Source: Asterias amurensis (taxonomy: Eukaryota > Echinodermata > Asteroidea > Forcipulatida > Asteriidae). From it: a DNA stretch of 64,000 bases. Positions 40,522 to 52,707 of this stretch are shown here, one piece after another. The notes beneath the pieces are model-generated. The model did no database searches, was not told where the DNA came from, and worked only from the letters and a program-made list of their open reading frames with translations. The position numbers and the translations under genes were made by a program. The stretch is from assembly GCF_032118995.1 (NCBI RefSeq), contig NC_092648.1:1441001-1505000 (forward strand). The letters are read 5' to 3'. The first letter of the stretch is position 1. Each line of letters begins with the position of its first letter.

Positions 40522-40880
40522 CTATTGGGCAGTAGAGATGGTCTCAGACACAGTGCCGGTGGCCACACCGTCAGCCACCTGGTTCGAACCTCGCTGCTTA
40601 CAAAACAGCTCCCTGATCCCTTTACGGAACGGCTTGTTGGTCATTGTGTAAATGACTGGATTCACGCAGGAATTACCAACCGCTAAGATGACAGTGAGCA
40701 GGTGAAAAGGGCCACCTGGAGCCATGGGAACGCCGAAGTTGAAGAGCAGGAACCAGACTTGGTTTGGAATCCAACATACACCGAATGTGATGACGCAGGC
40801 CAGGAGTGTCTTCACTAGGGTTTGGGAGGCTCGGAGTTGCCACATCTCACGCTGGTCGCTTGGATCCACTCCCAAAGAAG
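40522..40880 (-). CDS. Rhodopsin-family GPCR C, exon 2 (TM6-TM7 and tail)
   Basis: Second exon of the receptor beginning at 45009, after a 3.4 kb intron. The acceptor is 'ttatctacag'; it opens ASLGVDPSDQREMWQLRAS. TM6 CWIP, TM7 NPVIY, basic helix-8 run, tail ending SETISTAQ as in A. Exons of 709 and 359 nt give 355 residues in frame. Pairing to exon 1 at 44301 is by phase, order and absence of another candidate; the long intron makes this slightly less certain than for A and B. Confidence 0.87.
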
Positions 40881-43800
40881 CTGTAGATAAATTAAAACAA
40901 TTTTTATAACAAAACTGTACAGAATCTTTCCACAGATTCCTTTCACTCTTATTTTAAACACCGACGGTCGTGGGTTTGAATCCAACCTGTGTTGCCTTTG
41001 ATTTCATTTCGACAGGATTCAGGAAGCAACACCTTTTCACACTACTCGTTACCCCAGGGTTGCCCTTGGGTATCACGGCCATCCTTTTCACACTATGGGC
41101 GCTTTTACCCCCGGCCTGTTCTCTGTCTGCCCAGCAAATTGCCATACCCTTGGTAGTAGCCACCCCTGCCCTGGAGTAGGGGTAAACGGTAAAACCTCAG
41201 GGTTTCTTGAAACGTGCAACCGGAACCCAGTGGAAGTGGTAGTGGGGTAAAAACAATCCTCGGGGCAGTATCCACGGGGATAGGAGACATGGTGTTTGTT
41301 ACCCATTAGTGGATCACTGGGGATTTTATTTATGTCCAGATATATTTGTTTCTTTCCTATGTGGCCTAGTTCCCAATGGTTTTGTACACGATTTTTACTA
41401 TGAGACAATGTTATATTATTACGAACAAATTGAACGATGATAAATATTTTATCATTTCACAATCGCAACACACATAAGTCATGTTATAACTATAATCGTA
41501 TACAATATGAGATATGGATCAGTATCAATAATGTCATCTCACAGTAGAGTTTTGTCCACGTACTGATTAAAAGTATTTGCGCTGTGGCGTTGCGTTTGAA
41601 ATGTCTATTCTGAATGTCTTTTTTAGGGATCCCGTCTTAAGGGAGGTGTCAATGGTCAAGTACCGATGGTACTTAAAACGAGGAGTGGTTATTTATTCGC
41701 TTGGCCACGATATATATCCTCGAATTTTTTTCTATCTTTTGTTTCTTTAGGGGGCCACTCCGATATCGTGGCTCCCGGGGCTGGGATGGACCTTATCAAG
41801 TAATGCCCATCCGCAGTGTAGGACTCAGCGCTCAATATTGTAAATTATGTCTGAACAAATCGAAATTTGGCAAGCCAGTATTTTAGGTACGTAGTTGAAG
41901 TCATGGTGGGAAACTAGGAGATCGGACGTGAAATAAACGTTTAGAAATAATTATTCACATTGAAAATTAAGATTTGCATAAAGTGAATAATTAGTCCAAA
42001 ACGTTTACTACACGCCCGGCGATATCTGCCAACTATACCATGACTTCAAATACGTTCCCAAAATACCCCCTTGCAAAATTTTGGCATGTGTCAGTGTCAC
42101 AAATTACATATCAAACCATGGACGTACCAAGCCCGAGTTCGGACGAATAAACCACTTCGAAACCGAAAATCGTTATACATCCAGCCCGGGGGCCACGATA
42201 TAGTGGCTCTCTAAGCAAGCTAAAGACAGATGAAAAACGCCTTTAAATGAATTGGGACTGATTGATAAACTAATGTTTAATTATTTTTTCGTGTAAAGCA
42301 CCATCGACACCAGCCTCCAAAAAATTTTGAGGATGAAACATTTCAGAATTGTCCCTTGTGTCACAACGTATTTTGTACATCAAAAATAATGCTTTGAGTG
42401 TAAAGTTGCACAAGAGAATTTGGCTTTGGGTGCAATATTCTGTTCGAGTTGAATATAAAGTCAGGCTTGCCGGACCAGGAAGCCATGGATTGTTCAGCTA
42501 CATTGACTCTGCAACACGGAGGTTTCGTCATTGGTAGTTTAAAACTAAAATAAAAGGTCAAGAAGAGGTTGGTACAATATTCTCCTCGCAAGAATTCTGT
42601 TGTCACCAAGCAAATCCTAACCTTTTATCCAAATTTATTTGGCGACACTATTCTATTATTTAATATGTACCACCCCTTTCGCAACTGTTAAACGAGTAAC
42701 TGCCTAAAATTTACACGGCTACAGAAATATCCTTTGAAATTTGTAAAGGTTCACAAATATGAAGTATTTCTTATCAATTAAATGAATAAAACTTAATTAA
42801 CTCGTGTTTACATAGCAAAAAGGTAATATATTTATTGATTGTTTTAATTAAAGATTAACAAAAAAACATTTATGAAAACATTTACCCGGCCAGCATTATG
42901 TAAAACTTTATATGGTTCGTGAAAGTTGTATACAACATTGCAAACTCGTAATATTTCACACAACCTGTGTAATATTTTATTTTGATTTCTGTGGTAAACC
43001 ATCTCAGATTGCTTTCTCCAGAAGACGATCAGAGCATACTGATCGAAACGTCGAGTTGAAACCAACAGTTCTTTTCAGAGCCACCCACTCATTTAGAGAT
43101 TATCATTACATGGTGTTACCGCAAACATTGTTTAAATCTCATTTGTGAAATTTATGTTTCCCGTACTGTAGTTTGTAAATTGACAATATGTCAGAAAACA
43201 AATTTAATCAGAAGTAATTAAATTAAATAAAACATTGATTTAGGGTTGAACAAAGAAACATTGACTGTAGCAGGATTTGAACGAACGACCCCCGGATTAA
43301 TGTACCGGCGCTCTGAGCTATCCAGTCTGACCCCTGTGTTGGCCAGCTCCTTATTTTGTCAATATCTTATTGTTCGTGTGCCATTCAGATGCCACACAAC
43401 CTTCTGGTTTACTATTGATATCTAGATTAAACATTATTAACAAATCATCTCATATGATGAACCACACGACGAAAACTAATATTCTTCGCGCAATTTTGTA
43501 AATCATTAATTTGAAATGGTTCATTTCAGACGGTAGTACACGGAGGTCACAGAGACCGTGTCCTATGTTGCCCTTGGTCTGAGGCTTGGTTATCCTTCAT
43601 CAAGGATCAAATTAAGTTGATTGTACTGTACTATAATATTTTACTATATATCATGCATTATAATAACCTACAAGGTCATTTGTGGTACAATAACAAGCGA
43701 GTGTTTCTTTTGTCTCCATTGGAACACTTCTGTGTCCGTTTTCACGAATACTCAGTTTCTAAATGGTGTTTCAAGCTTTCCTTGGTGCGGAAAAAATAAG

Positions 43801-44300
43801 AAGTAACTTTAAATACCGAATAGTAAACTTGCGGGTACAACCATAATATATAAGATCTTTTTTGAGGGAGTGTTGGTATTGAAAAGAGCCGTTGTGGACT
43901 CGACGGTTCGTGCAGTATTCTCCTGCTTTCGAACAGTATTCTCAAAAGTTCGAGACCACACTGTGCAAAACTTCGAGCTAACACTCGCTCAAAAGCGATC
44001 GTACATGGTTGTACCTGCTATTTACTTCTATACTCAATGTATAGTTTCTAATTATTCGTACTACCAAATTGTGGCATCGCTGCGTCAAGTAAAGCATAAA
44101 GTAAAACAATATTTAGCACTTTTTGCTACTTTGTCTATATCCTCATTAGCCAAAAAAACAAGATTTGGTTTTGGTTTGACCCTTACACCGATGTGTGTAA
44201 GCACTAGAGATCAGTACTTTCCAGAGTTCTGTGAAAAAAATCAACAGGCATATTTCTCGAGGGGATTCTAACCCACGACAATACGTTGGTATTTACTAAC
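40881..44300 (-). other. 3.4 kb intron of GPCR C, SINE-rich
   Basis: Contains SINE-like pieces at 40955-41060 (plus, 'gtcgtgggtttgaatcc'), 43255-43335 (minus, tRNA-like) and 44160-44280 (minus). A 'gatcgaaacgtcgag' motif lies at about 43040. A G/C-richer segment at 41050-41300 ('ttaccccagggttgcccttggg') is of unknown nature. No coding exon seen inside. Confidence 0.45.
43255..43335 (-). repeat. tRNA-like SINE head
   Basis: On the minus strand a box-A-like 'tagctcagagcgccgg' is followed at tRNA spacing by a box-B-like 'cgttcaaatcc'. The bases that should form the acceptor stem do not pair, so it is read as a SINE head or decayed tRNA and not a functional tRNA gene. Confidence 0.5.
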
Positions 44301-45009
44301 CTGTTCGAGTAGTTAACATCTTCACTTGTCTGTTGAGCGATGATATAACTTTAAGTTGCGCAAAAAACATCACAATGAATGGAACGAAGAAGTTGAATGT
44401 GAAACTGTACAAGCCAAAAGCCGCTTGGGCGCCTCTGTTGGACCAGCCTTTGAAATGACATCCCACTACTTCATCTTCTTCATGAGTAAAGATGAAATAA
44501 GATCTTGAAATTGCGGCAAAAATCCAACATCCAGCAATCATGATGTATTTGTTTCGTTTGGTGAAAAGAGTCTTGTATTTGTGTGGGTGGACGATGGCTA
44601 CATAGCGCTCCAAATTGACCACTGTCAACCCCAAGATTGACGTCATCGTGAAGAACCAGAACAAGAGCTCGGAGGTGTAAACTCGGCACCACACCACACA
44701 AAAGAAGCCAGTATTCGTAGAAGGAATAGGTTTAGGTGCTAGGTAATATGGGATGACCAGAACACAGATCATGAAATCTACAATGGCGAGATGCACTAAG
44801 AAATCACTGGTATTAGACCGCAGGGACGGCACACGGAGGAGTACGATGGCAACCAGTAAATTACCAGTGATACCAACCACGCAGATCAGAGAGTAGAGAG
44901 CTAAGATGAATTTAGAGAAACCATCACTGACGTCTTGTGTTGCATCTCCATCACTTTGTCCTTCTCCAGTAAAGGGAAAGGATCCAACAGAGATATTTGT
45001 TTGATCCAT
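44301..45009 (-). CDS. Rhodopsin-family GPCR C, exon 1 (TM1-TM5)
   Basis: First exon of a 355-residue class A receptor starting MDQTNISVGSFPFTGEG. It has an N-terminal sequon NIS and an acidic stretch. TM1 has GN, TM2 has LAIVD, NLERYVAIVHPHKYKT is the DRY-equivalent region, ECL2 has VGCHFKGWSNRG, and TM5 has the Pro. It ends QVKMLTTRT at donor gttagt in phase 1. ECL2 and TM4 resemble GPCR A more than GPCR B, while the N-terminus is distinct. Intact and presumably functional. Confidence 0.9.
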
Positions 45010-47989
45010 CAGTAATATTGGTAGTAGCTGCCCCGTTATGAATGCTATCCCTTAGCTGATAAAGTTGTGTCTTTGGGTCTAGGGTTTACATGGTGCATGT
45101 TTATGTCGCGCAATCGTTGATATACATACCAAGCAACACTCATCTGGCCGTACACCGTATCAACGGAAATTGACCGAATATTATATCCATTTATCCTCTA
45201 GAGGCTAAATGACTATCCAATTAGTCAGTGAGTGGTGAAAAACAGTGTCTTTTACGCTCCAATTGAGGAGTAATTGTTCCTGTAATGAAAAAAAATGGCC
45301 ATCGATCGTGAACGATTTTGTCCACACTAATCCATAGAGTGGTTTATTAGCTGACATTAACATAAAAGAAGTGCCTAAATCTATACGTCCACGGTCGATT
45401 ACAAATCTTGGATGCCTGTTATTGACAAGGCCGGCCGAAAGATGTATATCATTTAAAATCGAATCAAAACTATTCATGTGGAAATAAATTAAATTGCAAA
45501 GAAGTGGAGGGGAATAATATGTAGGTCGGAGCAAGGCCTAATTTCATCGAGCTGTTCAATCACGAAAACTAGCTTAGCACGCCGCAATTATGCTTACCGG
45601 GAAAAAATGTTGCCGGCCAAACTACCATGTCGACTTGTACAACTTGTGGCTGGTATCCTGCGCAGGAATCTGTTAGGCTGTATGAAATTATTGTTGTAAT
45701 AGAAGATGCTGACTATTGTGAACATGAATATCTGACGATGTGGTTACCGTACTCATTTACTTGTTTGCATATTTTTAGTCATAAATCGATTTGTTAGGTT
45801 ACTGTACGGATGTGTGTGTTTGTCTGAGTAGGGAGAAACTGGGGACAAGGCGTCTTCAGACACTTCAACGTAGAGTGGTCTGATCATCCCAGAAGGAATA
45901 ACTTTTTTTCTTTACTGTCTACTTTTTACCTCAAATCCCTACCTTCTGTGGTAAAACTCGACTGGTCCCCTGACTGATAAAGACATGTACTTGCTTTTCA
46001 GAACCAGTGATTTCATTGGATACGATAATTTCATTGGATAAACGTGCAGTGACGTATAGCATTCTGCTTCTATGTTTTAATTGATTGGTCCGAGGTGCCT
46101 TTTTGTAGCTGCTCTTGCGGTCGTCTGCATATGGATCTAGGTGAAAGGTGAGGATGACCATGGCAGAGGCCACTCTCTGGTCTTATTCGTGAGACTTGAA
46201 GTGTGACGTCAGATGTTTCAGGCTATCTCACCCCCTTCTGCTAGCGCCCTCTTTGTTCACCACCTGCTTTCTCTGTGTTCTTTCATCTATTTCCACTTGA
46301 TTGCTTTGGTTGCACCAGTGTATCTGTTTCTGCTTGCTGGTTGTCTTAGCCTTTCGAGGAAGAATCTGCTAGGATCAAAACGTCAGACTGTTGTTGTGAA
46401 TACATAAATATTTAAAGCTGTTTTCTTATTAAACCAGTCACGATGTTCAGGAAACGCGGCCCTCCATACACACGCCCACCAGAGCAAGGACTGGCACAGC
46501 CACCCGCCATCGAATCTCATAAAACTCCAATTTAGCGTCACTTGATACAGAGTGATTGCGTTGGAGCGTGTTAACTAAACAATAGGGCGCACGAACGTCA
46601 ATGTTGCAGGACGAGATGTAGCGACAGAGCAAACAGTCTTGGGTAGACCGGGGCTAGCTGTTACATTACCAGCTGCTGATGGACTGACATGAGCGGTCCA
46701 AAAGCGCCGTTCTTCGGCACGTTCGCTCGCGGCAGTTAGTGCTCAAACACGGGAGAAGTCAACATGTAAACCAAACCAGAATAGTCCAGAAGGTAATACA
46801 TTACCACAGTGACGTAATTAAGAGAGTACTTGTTGGGGTGCATGGAAGGATAAGAAGAGGTGCACGTACCCCAAAAATTTCTGCACCCCCCCCCCCCCCC
46901 CGTTGCATCCGTGTTATTTTTTTATTTTTTTTTTTTTTTTTTTTATTTAAATTTTTCGGACAATTTGTTTTTTAAATCAACTACCTAAACTACTACCTAC
47001 ATCAAATATATCAAATAGATACAAATATATCGGTTAAATGCCTTGCATAAAGTGTATCTTCATGAAAATTAAGAGTTTAAATGACCTACTCAATGTATAC
47101 GTTTGGTTATTACATAAACCTACCACAGCTTTCGTTTTTATAAACCATTAAACGAACATTTCATTTCGAATGTTGTTATGTAAAACAAATTAACCATATG
47201 CCCCAAAATTTGAATCTGAGAAACGTTAATGTCAGTTACGTTCCAGATGGTGTATTCCTAATCATGATTGTTACTCCTTCCTGAACATAATCGCTCCATG
47301 TTCGACAACACCTCAAAATCGCAACCATCAAGATTTAAAGAAGAAAAAGGTTGACAGTCTATGCTAAGTTCTGAGGTCTCCAATGCTCCTCCCGTTGCAA
47401 TGGTCAATCAAAATGAATATGGCAACCTTGAACTTGGCTAAAGGCTGATACCTGAAAGCCCAAACCCCCGTATATTGATGGACTGACATGAGCGGTCCAA
47501 AGCGCCGTTCTTCAGTTTTTAAAATGGTTTATTTGTGCAAATAAGCCATTCAGGCTTTTACCATACATTCATTGCAGTATTTACATAATTCTATTTACAA
47601 ATAAGAAAACAAAAAACAAAACTGAGGAAAGTGCAAAACGTTGATGCTGACACTCCAAACGGTGGGCCTTTTTAGAGACGCCTTTGGTCGGTTTTGACAC
47701 GTGTTACCTCACTCTATGCTTAGCCAGTACCTAATGGAACCTTTGTATAATTCATGGGGTTATTTTGCGAACTTCAGGGCTGGAATACACCGATCAAAGG
47801 CCACACGAGCTATATTACTCATTTAGTAGTGTGTCAACCTTGGGGGTAATTGCATAATGGAAGAGACACTGTTGCAGCTCTCTTCAGTTGCATTTTAGAT
47901 AATGCTTTTAATATAGTTAAATGCCATAATAAGCGTGCGATGACTTTTGATGTATTTCCTTGCAACAAGCTCATGTTTATTGATGAAGC

Positions 47990-48440
47990 TATGTGCGTGT
48001 CAGTACCGAGCAGTTTAGAGCATCGAACTCAACTTTCTCGTGGTTGTATGGTCATCGCGGATGGGGGTTCCCATCCCGGTCATGACACAATGGGTGCGTT
48101 CGGTTAGCTTCCCTGGGTCGACCCCGGTCTGCCCCGGTACATTCGATTAGCTTTGACGGGGTTCACCCGGGTCAGCCCCCAGTGCCCTGCTTGTGGAGTG
48201 GGTCACTTGGGGTGACCTGATGAGCATGCCGTCACCACGAGAGGGCGAGTGTGATCGTTCGATTAGCTCTTGTCAGGGGCTCACCCGAGTGAGCACCGCG
48301 GGGTCGACTCGGGGAAGCTATTAGTAACGAACGCACTCTATAATTGCTTATCTTCACTTAGGGGTATCATTGGGCACCTGCGAGGATAGAGGTTGACATT
48401 CCGTCGGTAGCCGGGGCTGTTATATACTCCCAAGGGAGCT
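47990..48440 (+). repeat. SINE interrupted by a MITE
   Basis: The left part ends 'gggttcccatcccggtcatgacac' and the right part resumes 'taattgcttatcttcacttaggggtatc...cacctgcgaggatagaggttgacatt'. The intervening 48092-48338 is a separate inverted-repeat element. Confidence 0.5.
48092..48338. mobile_element. GC-rich MITE ('gggtgcgttcg' ends)
   Basis: About 247 bp with terminal inverted repeats gggtgcgttcg...agcttccctgggtcgaccc and ggggtcgactcggggaagct...cgaacgcactc. GC-rich compared with the surrounding DNA. No ORF. Confidence 0.65.
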
Positions 48441-48519
48441 TAGAAAGATTAAAGGAATGTAATTATACAATAATACGTGATTTAAAATGCGCTTTAAGAA
48501 CTAGGAACCTTTAAGTTAA

Positions 48520-48900
48520 AGGCACTGGACAATATCGGTAACCACTCAAATTAATTGTTAGCATAGAAACTTACTTGTTGACGATCAATGGAGAGCTGAG
48601 AGCTGTTGATAGTATAAAACATTGTGATAAACGGCTCTCTCTGAAGTAACGTAGTTTTTGAGAAAGAAGTAATTTCTCACTTAAATATTTGAACTTGATT
48701 TCAAGACCTCAGAATTTGATTTTGAGGTCTCGAAATCAAGCATCTGAAAGAACACAATGGCGTTTTTCTTCCATTATCCTCTCGCAACTTCGACGACCAA
48801 AAATTGAGCTCAAATTTCCACAGGTTTGTTATTTTATGCATGTTGAGATACCAAATGACAATTACCAATAGTGTCCAGTGTCTTTGGAAGACAGTTGCCT
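48520..48900 (+). mobile_element. MITE, TTAA family 1
   Basis: Flanked by TTAA at 48516-48519 and 48901-48904. Begins aggcactggac, has the 'gaggtctcgaaatcaagc' block and ends 'caattaccaatagtgtcca...gttgcct'. Lies ~0.5 kb upstream of the lectin gene. Confidence 0.75.
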
Positions 48901-49356
48901 TTAAAATTGCTTGTGTTCAATTTTTAATTAGTTTTTGTTATGTCTAAGCATAGGTCCCTATGCAGCATGACTGTCAGTCAGTGCGTAGAGTTGTTTAACG
49001 ATCAAAAAATTAACTCCATCAACAGCAACCACGCTAGAAGGCATTAGAGACCGTTCGTTTATTTTAATCCTATTTATTCATAACGCTTCTTATATGTTCA
49101 ATTTAATTATAAAAAGTTTGCTCTTGTTCATAACCGTTATACCTTGAAGTAAAATGTTTCTCAAAGTGCATTATCCATTATCTGCTGTACAACGTCAGCT
49201 TTTATTGCCATTCCATTCCAGGTTAACTACCAAACTACAGACCTTTAAAATGGACAGTGGCTCGGGTATTCCAAAAAGTGCACTATAATAAAAAGTGCCT
49301 ACAGCCGTAAAGTTTTAAAAATTTAAATTAATGAGTTCACTGCATAATTAATTGGC

Positions 49357-49366
49357 TTTTAAAAGG
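49357..49366 (+). promoter_or_regulatory. TATA-like box of the lectin gene
   Basis: 'ttttaaaagg' about 70 bp before the ATG at 49436, a spacing that leaves room for a ~45-base 5' UTR. Candidate core promoter. Confidence 0.35.
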
Positions 49367-49435
49367 GATGCAAACTAGCCAGCCCATAACATACAACAAT
49401 TTGCCGAGTACAGACGCTATTACTCGGCGCTCAAC

Positions 49436-49939
49436 ATGGCAGCAAACTTCACTGTTTTCAGTATTCTTGCAGCTCTCCTTCTTCAGTCGCATTTCCTGAT
49501 CGTATCTCCCTGCATGTCCTGCATCAGTCCATGGACAAGTTTTGGGAATCATTGCTACCTTCTTGTGGAGGATGCCAAGACCTTTGATGAAGCTGAACAG
49601 TACTGTCAGAGTTTGTCACACCTTGGCAGACCATCTCATCTGGCGTCCGTTATGAGCCAAGTGGAACACGACTTCCTCCTCCTGCTTATCAAATCCGTTT
49701 ACGGAGAAAGTGGCATGGAAACTTGGTTCGGGTACCGCAACGATACATCGAGTGGCTCTCCAACTTGGCGCTTTATTGACGGCAGCCCTTCACAGGGCTA
49801 CACCAACTGGTATACCGGAGGCCCCAGCGGCGATGGAGACTGCGCTGAGATCCTGGATATCCCCTATAACTTCTTGTGGAATGGCGTGGTTTGTGGCTCA
49901 TCCCGGGCATCCGTCTGTAAAATACCAGCCAGGTACTAA
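49436..49939 (+). CDS. Secreted single-exon C-type lectin
   Basis: A 167-residue protein with a signal peptide (MAANFTVFSILAALLLQSHF) and one C-type lectin-like domain from about residue 29. CTLD hallmarks: C29 and C40 of a long-form domain, the F-x-x-A-E-Q-Y-C helix with C57, WFGY at 97-100 (in place of WIGL), W125, C136, WNG at 148-150, C153 and the final C161-K. The sugar-specificity tripeptide (EPN or QPD in classical lectins) is replaced by GPS at 129-131, and WND by WNG, so calcium-dependent sugar binding of the classical kind is doubtful. Likely an extracellular immune or adhesion protein; echinoderms have many such short lectins. No intron is needed: one frame runs from ATG to stop. 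Confidence 0.92.
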   Translation: MAANFTVFSILAALLLQSHFLIVSPCMSCISPWTSFGNHCYLLVEDAKTFDEAEQYCQSLSHLGRPSHLASVMSQVEHDFLLLLIKSVYGESGMETWFGYRNDTSSGSPTWRFIDGSPSQGYTNWYTGGPSGDGDCAEILDIPYNFLWNGVVCGSSRASVCKIPARY

Positions 49940-50159
49940 GCGGAGCTGTGGTTCGCTAAAAACATCCAACAACTTTTAGTTTGAAATCAAGTTTTAAACT
50001 CTCTCTACTCAGATTTATGGTTGTACCATGTGTCGTAAGATACCAACCAACTTTTAGAATGTCTTGTGTGATCGTCAAACAATATAACAGTACACACCGA
50101 ATTGTGGGTTTGAAGAATGAATGCAGCGGCCTCTGGTCTTGACTTTCTATGAAGTTTTT

Positions 50160-50412
50160 GTTCCAAGGGGCAGGACTTCGCTCGGCCCCAGCGGCCAGAC
50201 TATCCAGGACCGCTGGGATGGGCTAATCGCTTGAACAGATTCTTGTTCAGGAAGTACGTCATGTATGCAGTGCATAGAAATATGGTGCAGTGTGAGTGTG
50301 ATGCATGATGGGACTGCGCATTATTAAAACGATGAGCGTGCATGATGCGTTTGCCCATCCCAGCGCCTTTGGTTAAAGCAAGGCGCTGGGGACGAGCGAA
50401 GGGCAGGACAAG
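50160..50412. mobile_element. Foldback repeat with 'cttcgctcg-ccccagcg' ends
   Basis: 'ggggcaggacttcgctcggccccagcg' on the left is partly complementary to 'cgctggggacgagcgaag' near the right end. About 250 bp, no ORF of note. Likely a MITE remnant. Confidence 0.4.
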
Positions 50413-50554
50413 GAGGTGGTTACAGGCTTCGACAGATGAGAACACTTTAATTTTAGATTGGTGCGAACACTTGAATAAGCCTATTGGGTTATTGTAATAT
50501 TTTCATATGATATAATTGGTTTGTTTTACATTGCGCCTTCATGCGGCCCTTTAA

Positions 50555-50872
50555 AGGCAGTGGACACTATTGGTAATTTTCAAAGACTAGCCTTCACAGT
50601 TGGTGTATCTCAACATCTTTATTCATAAAATAACCATGCCTGTGAAAATTTGAGCTCAATTGGTCATCAAACTTGCGAGATAATATTGAAAGAAAAAATT
50701 CCCTTGTCTCACGAAGTTGTGTGCGTTTAGATAGTTGATTTCGAGGACCTCAAATTCTAAATCTGAGGTCTCGAAATCAATTTTGTGGAAAATTATGGCA
50801 CTTCAGAGGGAGCCATTTCTCACAATGTTTTATACCATCAACCTCTCCCCATTACTCGTCACCAAGAAAATT
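50555..50872 (-). mobile_element. MITE, TTAA family 1, right end missing
   Basis: TTAA at 50551-50554, then aggcagtggacactattggt. The match runs to 'cctctccccattactcgtcaccaa', after which the last ~40 bp of the family are absent. Confidence 0.7.
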
Positions 50873-52176
50873 GCCATTGTCATTAAACCAATCATCCTAC
50901 AACCACTTTACTAAACCTTGTTAATGAGGCCATATTTTCATTTTATAAGGGTAATCTTTTACTGCATCTACTCCTGTCGCCCATGAAGGGAAACCTTCAA
51001 TGTCTTTTAACCATACACTTGTGCGGTCATTTAATTGATAACCTATAGGTTCACGTTCAGGGACACCATCTTTTTGATGGCAACCTTTCAGTGTCATTAA
51101 ACCTCTCCTCTTGCTACAAGATTACTTAGCATGGTCAGTGGATTCGAGCACTTTCAGTGTGTCAATAAAACTTAATATTTCATTTCAATAAATAATGTAT
51201 TTGTAATGTCATGGGAATAAAATTAAATGTAACGAGTTTAAGTATGGTGAGTCTTCGGAACACTGTGTATTTCCCTAATATAGTGGCCATGTTGTAGGCC
51301 TGGAATTACAGAAAATTGAATAGTCTTGATTGGCGACGCTGGTTTTTTTTCAGTCAACAGTAGAGGGCGCAATACCTACTGGTTTGATCGGAACTTCGTT
51401 TAAAACAAAATGAACGTCGTCAGTCAAGATGAGCACAACTCGTCAAAAGTCATCGGGAAAGTAATTAATGAACAAATAAATGTATGAATGAAATGTAATA
51501 ATTGTACAAAAAATACCATCTCACAAGTACGACTTGACTGGTACAGAGTCCACATCCTGCCTATTTTTGCTAAGCAGAACTAAAACAGGGTCCATACCAG
51601 TGGGATTAGTCTTGAACTCAAGACGGTAATTTTTAAGCGCGGTGTAGTTACGGGGACGGTACACACACTCTCGATCCCAGTATGTGTGCTGACGGACCTT
51701 GCCACGCGCTACCTACGACCGTTGCATGAACAATAATCGCACTGTGACTTTTGTATGACGGCAGAATGTGTGTTAGGGGGACGATAACGACTTGTCATCA
51801 AGTCTACAGTGGGATGGGCTGGTTATCAAATATTTAGGTCAAGGGGAAATCTTTTTGCCCCAAGATTTAGTTATCTAGAAATCATGGTGAACTTGCTCCA
51901 TTCTTTAATGGGGGTGTTCACGAAGGGTTGGTTTCCCTTATAGCTCTTCATCGCACATTCTACACATGTTTCCAAAAGTCTTCAAAGCATCGACATGTTT
52001 AATACCAATGCTATACTTTAACCGTTTATCCACATTGATGGCTCAACAAAATTTGTATCTCATTTGGGATTGTCCCCTCTTCCATCGCAAGAAAAGAGTT
52101 TCCCATGAAATAAATTATTGCCCTTCTCATGACCAATGGTATCCATCCATGAACAGTGGAGATATGCAAATAAGGC
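50873..52176. other. Intergenic, no gene seen
   Basis: AT-rich DNA. 51780-51812 ends 'acgacttgtcatcaagtcta', resembling the right end of the element at 35307-35446, so a decayed relative may lie here. Confidence 0.3.
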
Positions 52177-52299
52177 CGTGTCCGAAACGGCGACTTCGGC
52201 TACAGCTACGGCTTGATCGCGCGCGTCTGCCTATTCTTCAACACTGGTAGACGCGCTGATCTAGACGTAGCTGTAGCCGAAGTCGTCGTTTCGGACACG
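52177..52299. mobile_element. 123 bp foldback MITE ('cgtgtccgaaacg' ends)
   Basis: Arms of ~34 bp: cgtgtccgaaacggcgactt...ggctacagctacg against cgtagctgtagccgaagtcg...tttcggacacg, with a short loop. No coding capacity; the ORFs on both strands here are palindrome by-products. Confidence 0.75.
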
Positions 52300-52509
52300 T
52301 TGGCTCGCCCCTTCGATATTAGACTGGTCCCCTGGCTTTGTAACATACGAGCCCCGCAGTGTGACGTCAGGGCTACTTTGATGAGCACATTTTTCGGCGA
52401 GACAGTTGCCTTTCCTTAAAGACAAAATGGCTGACCACGAAAGACTCTAAATTTTCTCTCCGGTTATTCTGTATTTTATAGCCGATTCGGTTGACAAAAC
52501 CACTGCAAA

Positions 52510-52518
52510 ATGAGTGAG
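52510..52518 (+). CDS. Possible first coding exon (Met-Ser-Glu) of an unidentified gene
   Basis: 'gcaaaATGAGTGAG' is followed at once by a consensus donor 'gtgagttc'. Upstream is a GC-mixed leader with 'agacaaaatggctgacc'. A start codon in good context abutting a strong donor is typical of a short first coding exon. I could not connect it to a downstream exon, although 55369-55422 has an acceptor (ttttttttag) followed by a short open frame ending in a stop. Speculative. Confidence 0.25.
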
Positions 52519-52707
52519 GTGAGTTCAATTATAGTTGTAAAATCTTTTGGAAGAGTCTCTAAAGTGAATACGAGGTTCCAAAATAGCTAAAATGGTGCAA
52601 ACACATAGCTTAAATTGTCAGTGTGGCGGGTGCTGGGCTTAACTCATTATGCAGTGTGCGGTAGGATTAACTGTGCACTGTGGCGGTAATCTTCGAAACA
52701 CGAAACA

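Larger units (their letters stand above)
45010..48515. other. Intergenic, repeat-rich
   Basis: No gene supported. It holds the 'cttagcac...gctggtatcctgcg' repeat (45540-45680), a 'ggatcaaaacgtcag' motif (46370-46385), a C16 run then T run (46886-46945), a duplicated 'gatggactgacatgagcggtc' (46677 and 47478), and the SINE and MITE listed next. Confidence 0.35.

Noticed and set aside
43255..43335. A possible tRNA gene on the minus strand
   Set aside because: Box A and B are recognisable but the acceptor stem does not pair, and SINE-like sequence surrounds it.
46886..46945. C16 run followed by T-rich tract, considered as a poly(A) tail of a retrocopy
   Set aside because: No gene-like sequence precedes it on the relevant strand; it reads as a simple low-complexity tract.
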